Assembly (NCBI GenBank): GCA_964594865.1
Contig: CAZQMZ010000004.1
Coordinates: 23,186-87,185 of the forward strand
Direction of reading: 5' to 3'
Length of the DNA: 64,000 nt
From: Caccovivens sp964594865
GTDB taxonomy: Bacteria > Bacillota > Clostridia > Christensenellales > UBA1242
The notes under the pieces were generated by a model. The model was not told where the DNA came from and made no database searches. It saw only the letters and a program-made list of their open reading frames with translations. This document shows, piece by piece, positions 38,082-46,520 of this stretch; position 1 is the stretch's first letter, and each line of letters begins with the position of its first letter. Made by a program: the position numbers and the translations under genes.

Positions 38082-40214
38082 CTATTTCCTACACTTTCCG
38101 CAACCGTCGCAATGAGCACAAATTTTTTTGTTCTTAATTTTTTTGAAAATAAAGAAAATTGCAAGAAAAATTGCAAGTACTGACAAGATGACACACAAAA
38201 CTTTGGCAAATCCAAAAATTTCAAAAGCAAAGGCAATGTTGTAGATCACAAATGCCACAAAATACGCCGTCACGAGTTGAAGACAAACCGAAATAAATGT
38301 CCATTTTTTTCCAACTTCTTGCATCAGCATTGAAATGGAAGCAATGCAAGGAGTGTATAACAAACAGAACACCAAAAAAGAAATTACGCTTGCTTTTGAA
38401 GAAAAATAGACCACACTCGTCGAGAGCAACAGAGACTGTGCAATAAGTTTTGTTGCTCCCGCTTCAATTCCATTGAACATTGCAATCGACGACACCACCA
38501 CTTCTTTTGCCACGAGCCCCGCCAAAAGTGAAGAAACAATCGCCCAACTTCCAAAACCAATTGGTGAGAAAATTGGTGCAAGCAATTGACCAATGCTCTC
38601 CAGCATACTCACGCCGTCGCCACTTGCAATATATTCAAATTTGAAACTAAAGGAAGACAAAATCCAGACGATGATGTTCATTGCCACCATAATCGAGCCA
38701 ACACGAATTAAAAATTCCTTGACATTCTTCCACAAAATTTTGCCAACACGTCGCAAAGATGTCATGCGATAAGGCGGAAATTCCAAAATGAATGTTTGTT
38801 TTTGACTTTTAAGCACCGTGACATCCAAAATTCTTGAGATTGAAATTGCCACAACAACCCCAAGAAAATATAACCCCATAATCACAAAAATGTTGCTTGC
38901 ACCGAAAAATGCACCGCCAATGACTGTGTAAATTGGAATTTTTGCCGAACAACTCATGTATGGACAAAGAATGGCGGTCTTGATTTTTGCGTTTTTGTCA
39001 TCCATATTGCGTGAAGTCATGATTGCCGTTGTGGAACAACCAAAGCTCATCAAGAGAGTGTAGACACTTTTTCCCGAAAGTCCAATTCTTCCCAAAATAT
39101 CCTCAAAGATGAAAGCAATGCGCGACATATATCCACTGTCTTCCAAAACAGATAAAAAGAAGAACAAAAGCACCACTTGTGGCAAAAATGAAAGCACAGT
39201 TCCAACGCCACCAAAAATGGCTACATTAAACAGGTCATAGATTGCCGATTGACCAAAGGTGTTTTCAATAAGTTGAAGAACAGGTGCTGTCAAAACATCC
39301 AAAAACCCACCAAGACAGTCCGACAAAAACTTTCCGAGCGAAAAGAAAGTCAGATAAAATATTCCAGAAAGAACAAGCAAAAACATTGGAAAAGCCAACC
39401 ACTTGTTCAAGAAAATTTTGTCAAGTTTACTTCTTCCATAGACTGCCTTTGTCCTGGCAGCACATTTGCGCATGATTTCATCAATGTGGTCATATCTAAG
39501 TTTACTCAAAATCTCCACACTGTTTTCTGGCACAGCAGAAAAAATCTTTTCGCAATCTTCCACACCTATGGACTTAAAAAATTTTTCATCTTTTTCATAA
39601 GCTTTGACGGTGAGAAATTCTTTTGAAAACGCTTTCAAATTCTTATCTTGAAAATTCTCCAAACAATGAAGATTTTTCAAATATGGCAAACGAACATCAT
39701 GATGACTTTCTTTCAAACACTCTTTCAGCTTGTCCAACCCAAGTTTTTTCTCGGCATTGATTGCCACCACCTGCACACCGAGTTCTTGCCCAAGTTTTGC
39801 ATAGTCAATTTTGAAAATTGGTCGTTTGTCAATCTCGTTGACAGCAAGCACAACATCACAACCTTTTTCCAAAAGACAGAGCGTCAAGTATAGATTTCTT
39901 TGCAAGTTGTTTTGATCGCATATGTTGATGATTTTTTCATTATCATTTTCAAAAATGGTCTTAACCGAAACTTCTTCTTCAAAAGAAAGCGGACAAAGAG
40001 AATAAATTCCCGGTGTATCCAACAAATCATATTTCTCGCCATTCGCATCAAATGTTTTTTCTTTATTTTCAACCGTCACGCCATGCCAATTCCCCACATG
40101 TTCATTGGAACGAGTCAAACTGTTGAACAAAGTTGTTTTTCCAGAGTTTGGGTTGCCAACCAAAAGAATTTTCTTTACCCCAAATGTCACTTCATTTTGC
40201 AGTTTTTTGTTCAC
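38082..40214 (-). CDS. feoB: Ferrous iron transporter FeoB
   Basis: A 710-residue Fe2+ importer of the plasma membrane. The N-terminal G domain has G1 GNPNSGKTTLF (residues about 20-30), G3 DTPGIYSL and G4 NEID. A helical spacer follows, then a transmembrane part with two Gate domains, including CPYMSCSAKIPIYTV. The C-terminus ends in a Cys-rich tail (CAHCDGCGKC), which some clostridial FeoB proteins carry. The start overlaps feoA by 4 bp. Confidence 0.96.
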   Translation of the reverse strand: MNKKLQNEVTFGVKKILLVGNPNSGKTTLFNSLTRSNEHVGNWHGVTVENKEKTFDANGEKYDLLDTPGIYSLCPLSFEEEVSVKTIFENDNEKIINICDQNNLQRNLYLTLCLLEKGCDVVLAVNEIDKRPIFKIDYAKLGQELGVQVVAINAEKKLGLDKLKECLKESHHDVRLPYLKNLHCLENFQDKNLKAFSKEFLTVKAYEKDEKFFKSIGVEDCEKIFSAVPENSVEILSKLRYDHIDEIMRKCAARTKAVYGRSKLDKIFLNKWLAFPMFLLVLSGIFYLTFFSLGKFLSDCLGGFLDVLTAPVLQLIENTFGQSAIYDLFNVAIFGGVGTVLSFLPQVVLLFFFLSVLEDSGYMSRIAFIFEDILGRIGLSGKSVYTLLMSFGCSTTAIMTSRNMDDKNAKIKTAILCPYMSCSAKIPIYTVIGGAFFGASNIFVIMGLYFLGVVVAISISRILDVTVLKSQKQTFILEFPPYRMTSLRRVGKILWKNVKEFLIRVGSIMVAMNIIVWILSSFSFKFEYIASGDGVSMLESIGQLLAPIFSPIGFGSWAIVSSLLAGLVAKEVVVSSIAMFNGIEAGATKLIAQSLLLSTSVVYFSSKASVISFLVFCLLYTPCIASISMLMQEVGKKWTFISVCLQLVTAYFVAFVIYNIAFAFEIFGFAKVLCVILSVLAIFLAIFFIFKKIKNKKICAHCDGCGKCRK

Positions 40215-40432
40215 TCCACCCTCACTTTTGACAACAAATTTGAGCGGACACTCAACAAATATCCACGAATTTCGAGCAAGAAGACCTTTTTTTGAAGAGA
40301 AGTTGAAACAATTTTCACACTTTCTCCAATTGAAAATCCAAGTTCCAGAAATCGACGATAGACGTCGTCAATCTTTCCATCAAACCCAACAATCTTGTAT
40401 GTTTTGTTCTTTTCTCCAAAATTCAAAGTCAT
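40211..40432 (-). CDS. feoA: FeoA family protein
   Basis: A 73-residue SH3-like FeoA domain, accessory to FeoB. Typical are the core ...RRFLELGFSIGESVKIVSTSL and the end ...EIRGYLLSVRSNLLSKVRV. No clear SD precedes the ATG and no convincing promoter was found. It is divergent from nrdR, with 121 bp between. Confidence 0.9.
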   Translation of the reverse strand: MTLNFGEKNKTYKIVGFDGKIDDVYRRFLELGFSIGESVKIVSTSLQKKVFLLEIRGYLLSVRSNLLSKVRVE

Positions 40433-40480
40433 ATCACAATATCTTTACGCAACTCAACTTTCTGATATGCGAAAAAATAA

Positions 40481-40536
40481 ATGTAAAAATTGTGTAAAAA
40501 TGCTTGTGAAAGCACTATATATTGTGTTATAATTCC
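40481..40536 (+). promoter_or_regulatory. nrdR promoter with a pair of NrdR boxes
   Basis: TTGTGA, 18 bp, TATAAT (40528-40533) forms the promoter. Overlapping the spacer is GCACTATATATTGTGT (40512-40527), a close match to the NrdR box (ACAC-N8-GTGT type). A degenerate second box, ATGTAAAAATTGTGTA (40481-40496), has its centre exactly 31 bp upstream, the three-turn spacing known for NrdR operators. Confidence 0.7.
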
Positions 40537-40553
40537 AACAAGGAGAAAAACAA

Positions 40554-40997
40554 ATGAAATGTATCTATTGCGGAAGCGAAGAGAGCAAAGTCCTTGACTC
40601 TCGAAGCACAGATGAAACAAATTCTATTCGAAGAAGAAGAGAATGTCTTGGCTGTGGAAAACGTTTCACAACATATGAAACAATTGAAACTGTGCCTATT
40701 TTGGTTGTCAAAAAGGATGGCAGTCGCGAGCCGTTCAGTTTGGATAAAATCAAAAACGGAATGATAAAGGCATGCGAAAAACGCCCTGTTTCTGCCGCGC
40801 AAATTGAACAAATGGCAGAAGATATTGAAAAGCAAATTCAAAACTCACTCAGGCAAGAAGTGCCATCACAAGAAATTGGAGAGATGATCATGTCAAAACT
40901 CAAAGCAACAGATGAAATTGCCTATGTTCGCTTTGCGTCAGTATATCGCCAATTTAAAGATGTGACAAACTTCATCAAACTCATCACAGAGATGTGA
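40554..40997 (+). CDS. nrdR: Transcriptional repressor NrdR
   Basis: A 147-residue regulator of ribonucleotide reductase genes. The zinc ribbon is C3-x2-C6 and C31-x2-C34. The ATP-cone follows (VVKKDGSREPFSLDKIKNGM...). The length is typical. AAGGAG lies 9 nt before the ATG. The NrdR-box pair in its own promoter suggests autoregulation; no nrd structural genes are in the window. A terminator follows. Confidence 0.97.
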   Translation: MKCIYCGSEESKVLDSRSTDETNSIRRRRECLGCGKRFTTYETIETVPILVVKKDGSREPFSLDKIKNGMIKACEKRPVSAAQIEQMAEDIEKQIQNSLRQEVPSQEIGEMIMSKLKATDEIAYVRFASVYRQFKDVTNFIKLITEM

Positions 40998-41004
40998 AAA
41001 TCAA

Positions 41005-41037
41005 AAACAACCGTTCAAAAGACGGCTGTTTTTTTAT
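41005..41037. terminator. Terminator between convergent nrdR and ylmC
   Basis: Stem ACAACCGTT / GACGGCTGT (one mismatch and one wobble) followed by T7 on the plus strand. It can also work on the minus strand. Confidence 0.75.
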
Positions 41038-41038
41038 A

Positions 41039-41335
41039 TCATTTTTTCTTGTTTCTTGTGCTGGCTGTGGTGATGTATGGCGGATTGGGATTTTGATTTG
41101 CCACAAGTTCCACAAGCACCGCATCTTCACCAATTTTGACAATTTGCGAAAGCGAAATAAAAAGTTCGGTGCCACTTTTAAAAACATTCCAAAAACTTTT
41201 CTCACCAGGCACAACCACTCCCAAAAGACAACCATTTTCCAAATTGAACAACACATCCACAATGTGACCAAGTCTGCGTCCATCAACCACATTGACAACT
41301 TCTTTGCACCTAAGTTCCAAAAATGATGTATCCAT
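41039..41335 (-). CDS. ylmC: YlmC/YmxH family sporulation-associated PRC-barrel protein
   Basis: A 98-residue PRC-barrel domain protein: ELRCKEVVNVVDGRRLGHIVDVLFNLENGCLLGVVVPG is typical of YlmC/YmxH. Its place right after sigG matches the Bacillus/Clostridium order (spoIIGA-sigE-sigG-ylmC). No SD is seen. A CATATT box seven bases upstream of the ATG, with TGCATT 17 bp further up, could be a sporulation-type (sigma-G-like) promoter, but the match is weak. The molecular role of the family is unknown. Confidence 0.88.
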   Translation of the reverse strand: MDTSFLELRCKEVVNVVDGRRLGHIVDVLFNLENGCLLGVVVPGEKSFWNVFKSGTELFISLSQIVKIGEDAVLVELVANQNPNPPYITTASTRNKKK

Positions 41336-41384
41336 GCTCTAAAATATGTCGCATTTTGTCAAATAATGCAAAAAAATTTTTCTT

Positions 41385-42158
41385 TTATTCAATAAAGTTT
41401 TTGATTGTCTTTAAGGCATTCTTTTCAAGTCTTGAAACTTGCGCTTGAGAAATTCCGACCTCTTCCGAAACTTCCATTTGAGTTTTTCCAACATAATATC
41501 TCATAAGCAAAATCTCTTTTTCTCTTTCAGACAGATTTTTTATGGCATCCGTCAGTGAAAGTTTTTCCAAAATCTCTTCATCACAATTTTTTTCGTCGGC
41601 AATTTGGTCCATCACACGTATTGTTTCATTGCCATCGTTATAAATCGGTTCGCTCAACGAAATTGTCTCGCTGATGGCATCAAGAGCAAAAACAACATCT
41701 TTAAGCGGAAGGTCGACCATTTTTGCAATCTGTTGCATGGTAGGTTCGGTGTTGTTCTGTTTAATGAACATTTCTTTCGCTTGCAAAACCTTGTAGGCAG
41801 TGTCACGAATGGAACGACTCACACGAACAGAATTGTTGTCACGTAAATAGCGACGTATTTCTCCAACAATCATCGGCACAGCATATGTTGAAAAACGAAC
41901 ATTGAGCGTTTCATCAAAATTGTCAATCGCTTTCAGCAACCCCACGCACCCCACTTGAAACATATCATCCGCTTTGTCATTGTGCCCGCCAAAACGCTGA
42001 ACGACAGAAAGCACCAATCTCAAATTTGCCACGACAAACTTGTCGCGCGCAAACTCATCGCCCGCTTTGACTTGTTTTAAAAGTTGCATAATCTCTTCAT
42101 TTTTAAGCTTTGGCAAATTTGCCGTGTTAACTCCGGAAATCACCACGCGATTGGACAT
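41385..42158 (-). CDS. sigG: RNA polymerase sporulation sigma factor SigG
   Basis: A 257-residue sigma-70 family factor active late in the forespore. The N-terminus (MSNRVVISGVNTANLPKL) is the SigG signature. Region 2 (DMFQVGCVGLLKAIDNFD...FSTYAVPMIVGEIRRYLRD), region 3 and region 4 (LSEREKEILLMRYYVGKTQMEVSEEVGISQAQVSRLE) are complete. The SD is GAGG. It is separated from sigE by 144 bp that contain a terminator, so in addition to read-through it should have its own promoter, as in B. subtilis. Confidence 0.96.
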   Translation of the reverse strand: MSNRVVISGVNTANLPKLKNEEIMQLLKQVKAGDEFARDKFVVANLRLVLSVVQRFGGHNDKADDMFQVGCVGLLKAIDNFDETLNVRFSTYAVPMIVGEIRRYLRDNNSVRVSRSIRDTAYKVLQAKEMFIKQNNTEPTMQQIAKMVDLPLKDVVFALDAISETISLSEPIYNDGNETIRVMDQIADEKNCDEEILEKLSLTDAIKNLSEREKEILLMRYYVGKTQMEVSEEVGISQAQVSRLEKNALKTIKNFIE

Positions 42159-42241
42159 AGCACACCTCTTGATTTTTGATAGAGATATGTTGCCCTTTAC
42201 ATTTCAAAACTATGCAAATTTAAAAAGAATTGATAAAAAAA

Positions 42242-42290
42242 CAAAAAAAATACGAAAAATCGATATTTTTTTATCTTTTTTTCGCATTTT
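42242..42290 (-). terminator. Terminator between sigE and sigG
   Basis: Minus strand stem TGCGAAAAA / TTTTTCGTA with an AT-rich loop, followed by T8. It would separate sigG from the spoIIGA-sigE transcript. Confidence 0.7.
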
Positions 42291-42302
42291 TTATTTATCA
42301 TC

Positions 42303-43031
42303 TTAAACTTCCGTTGTTTTTTCAATCTTTTTACGCAATTTGACGAGAATCTTTTTTTCAATTCGTGAGATATAACTCTGACTTATACCCATCATGTCTG
42401 CAACTTCTTTTTGTGTTTTTTCTTCGTTGCCGGCAAGCCCAAAGCGAAGATACATAATCATCTGCTCACGACTGTCAAGTTTGGAAACAACTTCCATGAG
42501 CAATTGTTTTTCCGCCGTTGTTTCAATGTTCTTTGAAACACTCTCTTCATCAACAGAAATTATGTCGGCAAGCAAAAGTTCGTTACCTTCGCAATCGGAC
42601 GAAAGCGGTTCGTCTAATGAAATTTCATTTTTTATGCGTGTGTTTTTGCGAAGTTGCATCAAAATTTCATTTTCAATACATCTGCTGGCATAGGTCGCAA
42701 GTTTAATGTTTTTGTCAAGACTGTATGTCTTCACAGCCTTTATCAGTCCAATTGCACCAATTGAAATCAAATCCTCAAGTTCAATTCCAGAAGTTTCAAA
42801 TTTCTTTGCAATATAGACCACCAATCGCAAGTTGTGTTCGATGAGTTTATCTCTCGCCATTGAATTTCCGTTTTGCACTTCTTCCAAAAGCACCAACTCT
42901 TCTTCCATAGGAAGTGGTTGTGGCAGGACTTTGTTTCCACATATAAAACAAACAATATCTTTTGCGCGCTCTGCATCTTCTCGGTTAAAAAATTTCCAAA
43001 GGAGCAGTTTGATTTCAACGATAAGACTCAT
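42303..43031 (-). CDS. sigE: RNA polymerase sporulation sigma factor SigE (pro-form)
   Basis: A 242-residue mother-cell sigma factor made as pro-sigma-E. The hydrophobic/amphipathic N-terminus (MSLIVEIKLLLWKFF) is the pro-sequence removed by SpoIIGA. Region 2 (DLISIGAIGLIKAVKTYSLDKNIKLATYASRCIENEI) and region 4 (QKEVADMMGISQSYISRIEKKI) are intact. I set the start at ATG 43031 with GGAGG 5 nt upstream; the GTG at 43043 lies inside this ribosome site. Confidence 0.96.
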   Translation of the reverse strand: MSLIVEIKLLLWKFFNREDAERAKDIVCFICGNKVLPQPLPMEEELVLLEEVQNGNSMARDKLIEHNLRLVVYIAKKFETSGIELEDLISIGAIGLIKAVKTYSLDKNIKLATYASRCIENEILMQLRKNTRIKNEISLDEPLSSDCEGNELLLADIISVDEESVSKNIETTAEKQLLMEVVSKLDSREQMIMYLRFGLAGNEEKTQKEVADMMGISQSYISRIEKKILVKLRKKIEKTTEV

Positions 43032-43054
43032 AATTTCCTCCACTTCTCAAATTT

Positions 43055-43861
43055 TTAAATTGCAAGCCCAAAATCATTGTTCAAAATTATGTCGCTTCCA
43101 AAAACTTCCTTAAAATTTTGAAAACACAGCCCAAGCGTTGCTTTTTGCATTGTATACTGTCCAACTGACAGACTGTCCACTTGAAAAACCAAAATTTTGC
43201 CACCCTTTCCCAAAGTATTGAAAGAAACATAATGTGCCAAATTCAATCTCTTCAACTTGTCACTTTTCCGCAAGATGTCCTCAATTTCAATCTCTTCAAA
43301 AAGCGAAGAAAACACTTTAAAGTTGATGAGTGTCACCGGAGTGTTTGTCAGCGGATCAAAAAGCATGTTCCCGCTATCCAAAAATGCTTTCCATTTTGTC
43401 TTTCTTCCCTTGCTGACAATCGTCACTTCATAGCAAAATTTTTCAACCGCTCGCTTTTTGTTGTAAATTCCAAACAGAAATTTGATGACAACAAAAACGC
43501 CGACAACGATTGCCAAAACAACAATCAAAGAAGTTATTCCAAAAAAACTTTCCAAAAAATAACATGCCCCGCCGTATATGAATGCTGAAATGAAATAAGT
43601 AGAAAAAATTATGGCAAACTTCTTGATTTTTTTGAACTTAAAAGATATGCAAATTGAAACAATTGCCACACCCACTTCCACCAAAAATGTGCCAAAGGAA
43701 GAAAGGTATAGTGCAGGAAGAGCAACCGTCAAACATGCACCAAAAAACGCAGAGAGCAAAAGCAACTTCCCCTTTTCATGAGTCAACATGGATGTTGTTT
43801 TGAGAATGATGAGATTGATTAAAAAATTTTCAATCAAAACATATTCCACAACAATTTTCAT
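43055..43861 (-). CDS. spoIIGA: Sigma-E processing peptidase SpoIIGA
   Basis: A 268-residue membrane aspartic protease that cleaves pro-sigma-E at the septum. The N-terminal half has about five transmembrane segments (residues 1-130). The C-terminal protease domain has the catalytic motif FLDSGN with Asp162, as in the known family. It is 23 bp upstream of sigE. No SD lies at the normal distance from the ATG. Its upstream region carries Spo0A-box matches. Confidence 0.94.
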   Translation of the reverse strand: MKIVVEYVLIENFLINLIILKTTSMLTHEKGKLLLLSAFFGACLTVALPALYLSSFGTFLVEVGVAIVSICISFKFKKIKKFAIIFSTYFISAFIYGGACYFLESFFGITSLIVVLAIVVGVFVVIKFLFGIYNKKRAVEKFCYEVTIVSKGRKTKWKAFLDSGNMLFDPLTNTPVTLINFKVFSSLFEEIEIEDILRKSDKLKRLNLAHYVSFNTLGKGGKILVFQVDSLSVGQYTMQKATLGLCFQNFKEVFGSDIILNNDFGLAI

Positions 43862-43899
43862 ATAAATAGTTTATGAAATTTCATACCTGCTTTTAAAAG

Positions 43900-43943
43900 A
43901 AAAATATAAACAAAAACATAATTTCAACAATGTTTTTGTCGAA
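43900..43943 (-). promoter_or_regulatory. spoIIGA-sigE promoter with Spo0A boxes
   Basis: An exact 0A box TTTGTCGAA lies at 43935-43943 (plus orientation). A second match, ATTGTTGAA (7 of 9), is at 43931-43923 on the minus strand and overlaps a -35-like TTGTTG. A TATATT -10 follows after 16 bp (43908-43903). B. subtilis spoIIG is activated by Spo0A~P in the same way. A 14-bp palindrome TATGAAATTTCATA lies downstream in the leader. Confidence 0.65.
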
Positions 43944-43961
43944 AGTCATATGAAAATAAAT

Positions 43962-43992
43962 AAAAAAATAAGCACAAACTGTGCTTATTTCT
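43962..43992 (-). terminator. Intrinsic terminator of ftsZ
   Basis: Minus strand stem AAATAAGCACA / TGTGCTTATTT followed by T-rich sequence. It overlaps the ftsZ stop. Confidence 0.85.
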
Positions 43993-45139
43993 TGTTTTTG
44001 TTTCTGATTTTTTCAATCCAAGGTGGAATGGAGTTGATGTTTGGATTGACATCCACACGGCTTGTTGAGTCATTTTGTTGTAAATTGACTTCACTTTGAT
44101 GCTGAGGATTATATCCAAAAGGATTGAACCCCTTGATTTTATCTTCTTGCATATCTTCCTGGATTTCTTCTTCCTCTTGCTCTTCATCGTTGTCTTCTGG
44201 GTTTTTGAAACCGGTTGCAATGATTGTGATTTCCACTTCATCTCTCATCTCTGGATCAATTGATGTTCCAAAAATAAGGTTGCAAGATGGAGAAATGACT
44301 TCTTTCACCATGTTTGCCGCCTCTGAAACTTCACGCAAGGTTATGTCACTTCCGCCTTTGATGTTGAGCACCACACCGGTTGCCCCTTCAATTGTCGTTT
44401 CAATAAGTGGAGAAGCCACCGCTTGACGAACCGCTTCCAATGTTTTGTTTTCACCTTTGCCATGTCCAATGCCCATGTGTGCCATACCACGATTTTTCAT
44501 AACCGTGACAACATCAGCAAAATCCAAATTTATCATACCTGGGAAAACGATCAAGTCAGCAATGCCTTGAATGCCTTGTCTGAGAACGTCATCTGCATAT
44601 CTGAATGCTTCAACAAGAGTGGTTTTTTCTGGCAAAATTGTCAACAATCTTTCATTTGGAATGACAACGATTGTATCGACATATTTTTTGAGTTCTTCAA
44701 TACCTTTTTCAGCTTTTTCCATTCTTTGTTTACTTTCAAAAAGGAATGGCTTTGTGACAATTCCAACTGTCAAAATGCCAAGTTCTTTGGCGATTTGTGC
44801 AATCACAGGAGCTGCACCTGTGCCTGTTCCACCACCCATACCGGCAGTGATAAACACAAGGTCAGAGCCTTTCAAGATTTCTGTGAGCGATGCTTTGCTT
44901 TCTTCTGCCGCCTTTCTTCCAATTTCAGGAACAGCACCTGCCCCTTGTCCTTTTGTCAAGCGCTCACCGATTTGCAGTCTTTTTTCTGCTTTTGAGATCA
45001 AAAGCGCCTGTTTGTCTGTGTTGATTGCAACAAACTCGGCAGACTGAACATTTGCGTCAATCATGCGGTTTACGGCATTGTTTCCGCCACCACCAACACC
45101 CAAAACTTTGATTTTTACAACAGAATGATTGTTTTCCAT
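43985..45139 (-). CDS. ftsZ: Cell division protein FtsZ
   Basis: A 384-residue tubulin-like GTPase that forms the Z ring. The GTP-binding loop GGGTGTG is at residues 102-108 and GVGGGGNNAVNRM is at 14-26. The T7-loop region (NLDFADVVTVM) is intact. An acidic, Gln-rich linker (about 315-360) leads to a C-terminal peptide with IPPWIEKIR, which fits the conserved FtsA/SepF-binding tail. The SD is AGGAG. It lies 87 bp after ftsA. Confidence 0.97.
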   Translation of the reverse strand: MENNHSVVKIKVLGVGGGGNNAVNRMIDANVQSAEFVAINTDKQALLISKAEKRLQIGERLTKGQGAGAVPEIGRKAAEESKASLTEILKGSDLVFITAGMGGGTGTGAAPVIAQIAKELGILTVGIVTKPFLFESKQRMEKAEKGIEELKKYVDTIVVIPNERLLTILPEKTTLVEAFRYADDVLRQGIQGIADLIVFPGMINLDFADVVTVMKNRGMAHMGIGHGKGENKTLEAVRQAVASPLIETTIEGATGVVLNIKGGSDITLREVSEAANMVKEVISPSCNLIFGTSIDPEMRDEVEITIIATGFKNPEDNDEEQEEEEIQEDMQEDKIKGFNPFGYNPQHQSEVNLQQNDSTSRVDVNPNINSIPPWIEKIRNKNKK

Positions 45140-45226
45140 TTTTTACTCCTTTATTTCATTTTAACCTAAATCTCTTATTTTTGCAAGAAATTTTTTGCAT
45201 TTTTGTGCGAAATTACACTATATTCT

Positions 45227-46348
45227 TTATTTTTTCTCCGCAATTGCTGATTTGACAAGTCCAAGAAGCGCCGAATTTTCCGGTTTGTCCATTGCTGGAA
45301 TTGGAGGAACACCATAACTTATGTTTCGGCCTATGCATTTGGAGAAATAATCTTTGCCACCCTTGATTTTTGCAATTCCACCACCGCAAAGGTAGATTGG
45401 ATAATATGGCACATATTCCTTTGCAAACAGTCTGATGCACTCGTTTACGGTTTTTGCAATCAAGTCCAAGCGATAGCACACTGCTTCATTTGCCAGCGAC
45501 ATTGGAATTTTTGTCACCCTACCGCCAATCGTGACTAGGTCATAGAAATCTCCTTCATTCCCTTTCAAAGAAAGGACGATTGCCTTTTTCAAATTGCGAG
45601 CATCATTATATGAAATTTTGCAGGCATCTGAAAGATCGTTTGTTATGTGCGACCCACCCATTGAAAACGATGTCAAGTTTGTCAGTCCATTTCCTTTGAC
45701 AAAAGCCACGCTTGTTGACCTTGCACCGACGTCTATGACAATGCAAGTGCGTTCTCGCTCTTCTTTCTCTAAAATCAACATTGCTTCGCAGAGCGGCTCA
45801 CTGAGATATTCCACCTGTTCCATGCCCAACTTTGTCCAAATTCGATTGAAGGTGTTGATGAAAGATTTTTGCGCCAAGATGACAGAAAATTCAACCGAAA
45901 TTTTGTTTGCCTTGTTTCCAATTGGAGCGTTTGTCTTCCTGCTGTCGTCCAGCACAAAATAGATTGGATCAATTGACAAGATTTCCATGTTGTCTTCATC
46001 AATCTTTTTGGAAGCCGAAACTGACAACATATCAATTGTACTTTGACGGATGAGGCGTTTAAATCTGAAAGCTTCTTCCTCTTTCACCGCAGTCACTTTT
46101 GAAAATTCTGCCGGAACACCAACATAAATTTTTTCAAAGTTTTTCTTATAGATCGATTTGATCTGTGCAAAAAGGCTCTTCACTGCATCTTCCAACAAGT
46201 TTGGTTCGATAAATTCGCCTTCAAAAAATCCGGCATATTCCACTTGTGCTTTTGCTTTGATATTGAAAATGCCGTTGATCCCTTCCTGTGCCGCCACACA
46301 AGAGAGTTTTGAAGAACCAATTTCAACAACAATCACATTTCCAGCCAT
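45227..46348 (-). CDS. ftsA: FtsA-like cell division protein without a C-terminal membrane helix
   Basis: A 373-residue actin-fold protein. Phosphate-binding motifs are visible: VVEIGSSKLSCVAAQ near the N-terminus and CIVIDVGARSTSVAFVKGNGL at about 212-232; the adenosine-binding CGGGIAKIKG is at about 325. Position before ftsZ identifies it as FtsA. It ends at NSALLGLVKSAIAEKK, the point where FtsA proteins normally continue into a linker and an amphipathic membrane-targeting helix, so that anchor appears absent. SHS2/1C-type sequence is present but divergent. The SD is GAGGAG. Confidence 0.85.
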   Translation of the reverse strand: MAGNVIVVEIGSSKLSCVAAQEGINGIFNIKAKAQVEYAGFFEGEFIEPNLLEDAVKSLFAQIKSIYKKNFEKIYVGVPAEFSKVTAVKEEEAFRFKRLIRQSTIDMLSVSASKKIDEDNMEILSIDPIYFVLDDSRKTNAPIGNKANKISVEFSVILAQKSFINTFNRIWTKLGMEQVEYLSEPLCEAMLILEKEERERTCIVIDVGARSTSVAFVKGNGLTNLTSFSMGGSHITNDLSDACKISYNDARNLKKAIVLSLKGNEGDFYDLVTIGGRVTKIPMSLANEAVCYRLDLIAKTVNECIRLFAKEYVPYYPIYLCGGGIAKIKGGKDYFSKCIGRNISYGVPPIPAMDKPENSALLGLVKSAIAEKK

Positions 46349-46361
46349 ATTCTCCTCTTTC

Positions 46362-46400
46362 GTTGGAAATATTTTAAATCATTATCAATTAAAAAGTCAA
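46362..46400 (-). promoter_or_regulatory. Promoter of ftsA-ftsZ
   Basis: Minus strand TTGACT (46400-46395), 18-bp spacer, TAAAAT (46376-46371), followed by a short leader with GAGGAG. Confidence 0.6.
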
Positions 46401-46485
46401 CAAATTTCGTCAAAAAATTTATAAAAATGAAATTTTTTAAATAATTATGCAAACCTGTTTCAAAATCAAACACACATCAAATCAA

Positions 46486-46520
46486 TTGACTTAAACTTTT
46501 CATTGTGATATAATTTTCGT
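46486..46520 (+). promoter_or_regulatory. sufC promoter, predicted leaderless
   Basis: TTGACT, 17-bp spacer ending in TGTGA, TATAAT at 46509-46514, then six bases and the ATG at 46521, so +1 equals the A of the ATG. No SD is present. Confidence 0.8.

Noticed and set aside
40433..40480. Fur or sigma-A site upstream of feoA
   Set aside because: No convincing -35/-10 pair or iron-box palindrome could be seen.
42159..42245. Sigma-G type promoter upstream of sigG
   Set aside because: TGCATA and CATATC are present but with a 21-bp spacer, too long for sigma-G; not strong enough to list.
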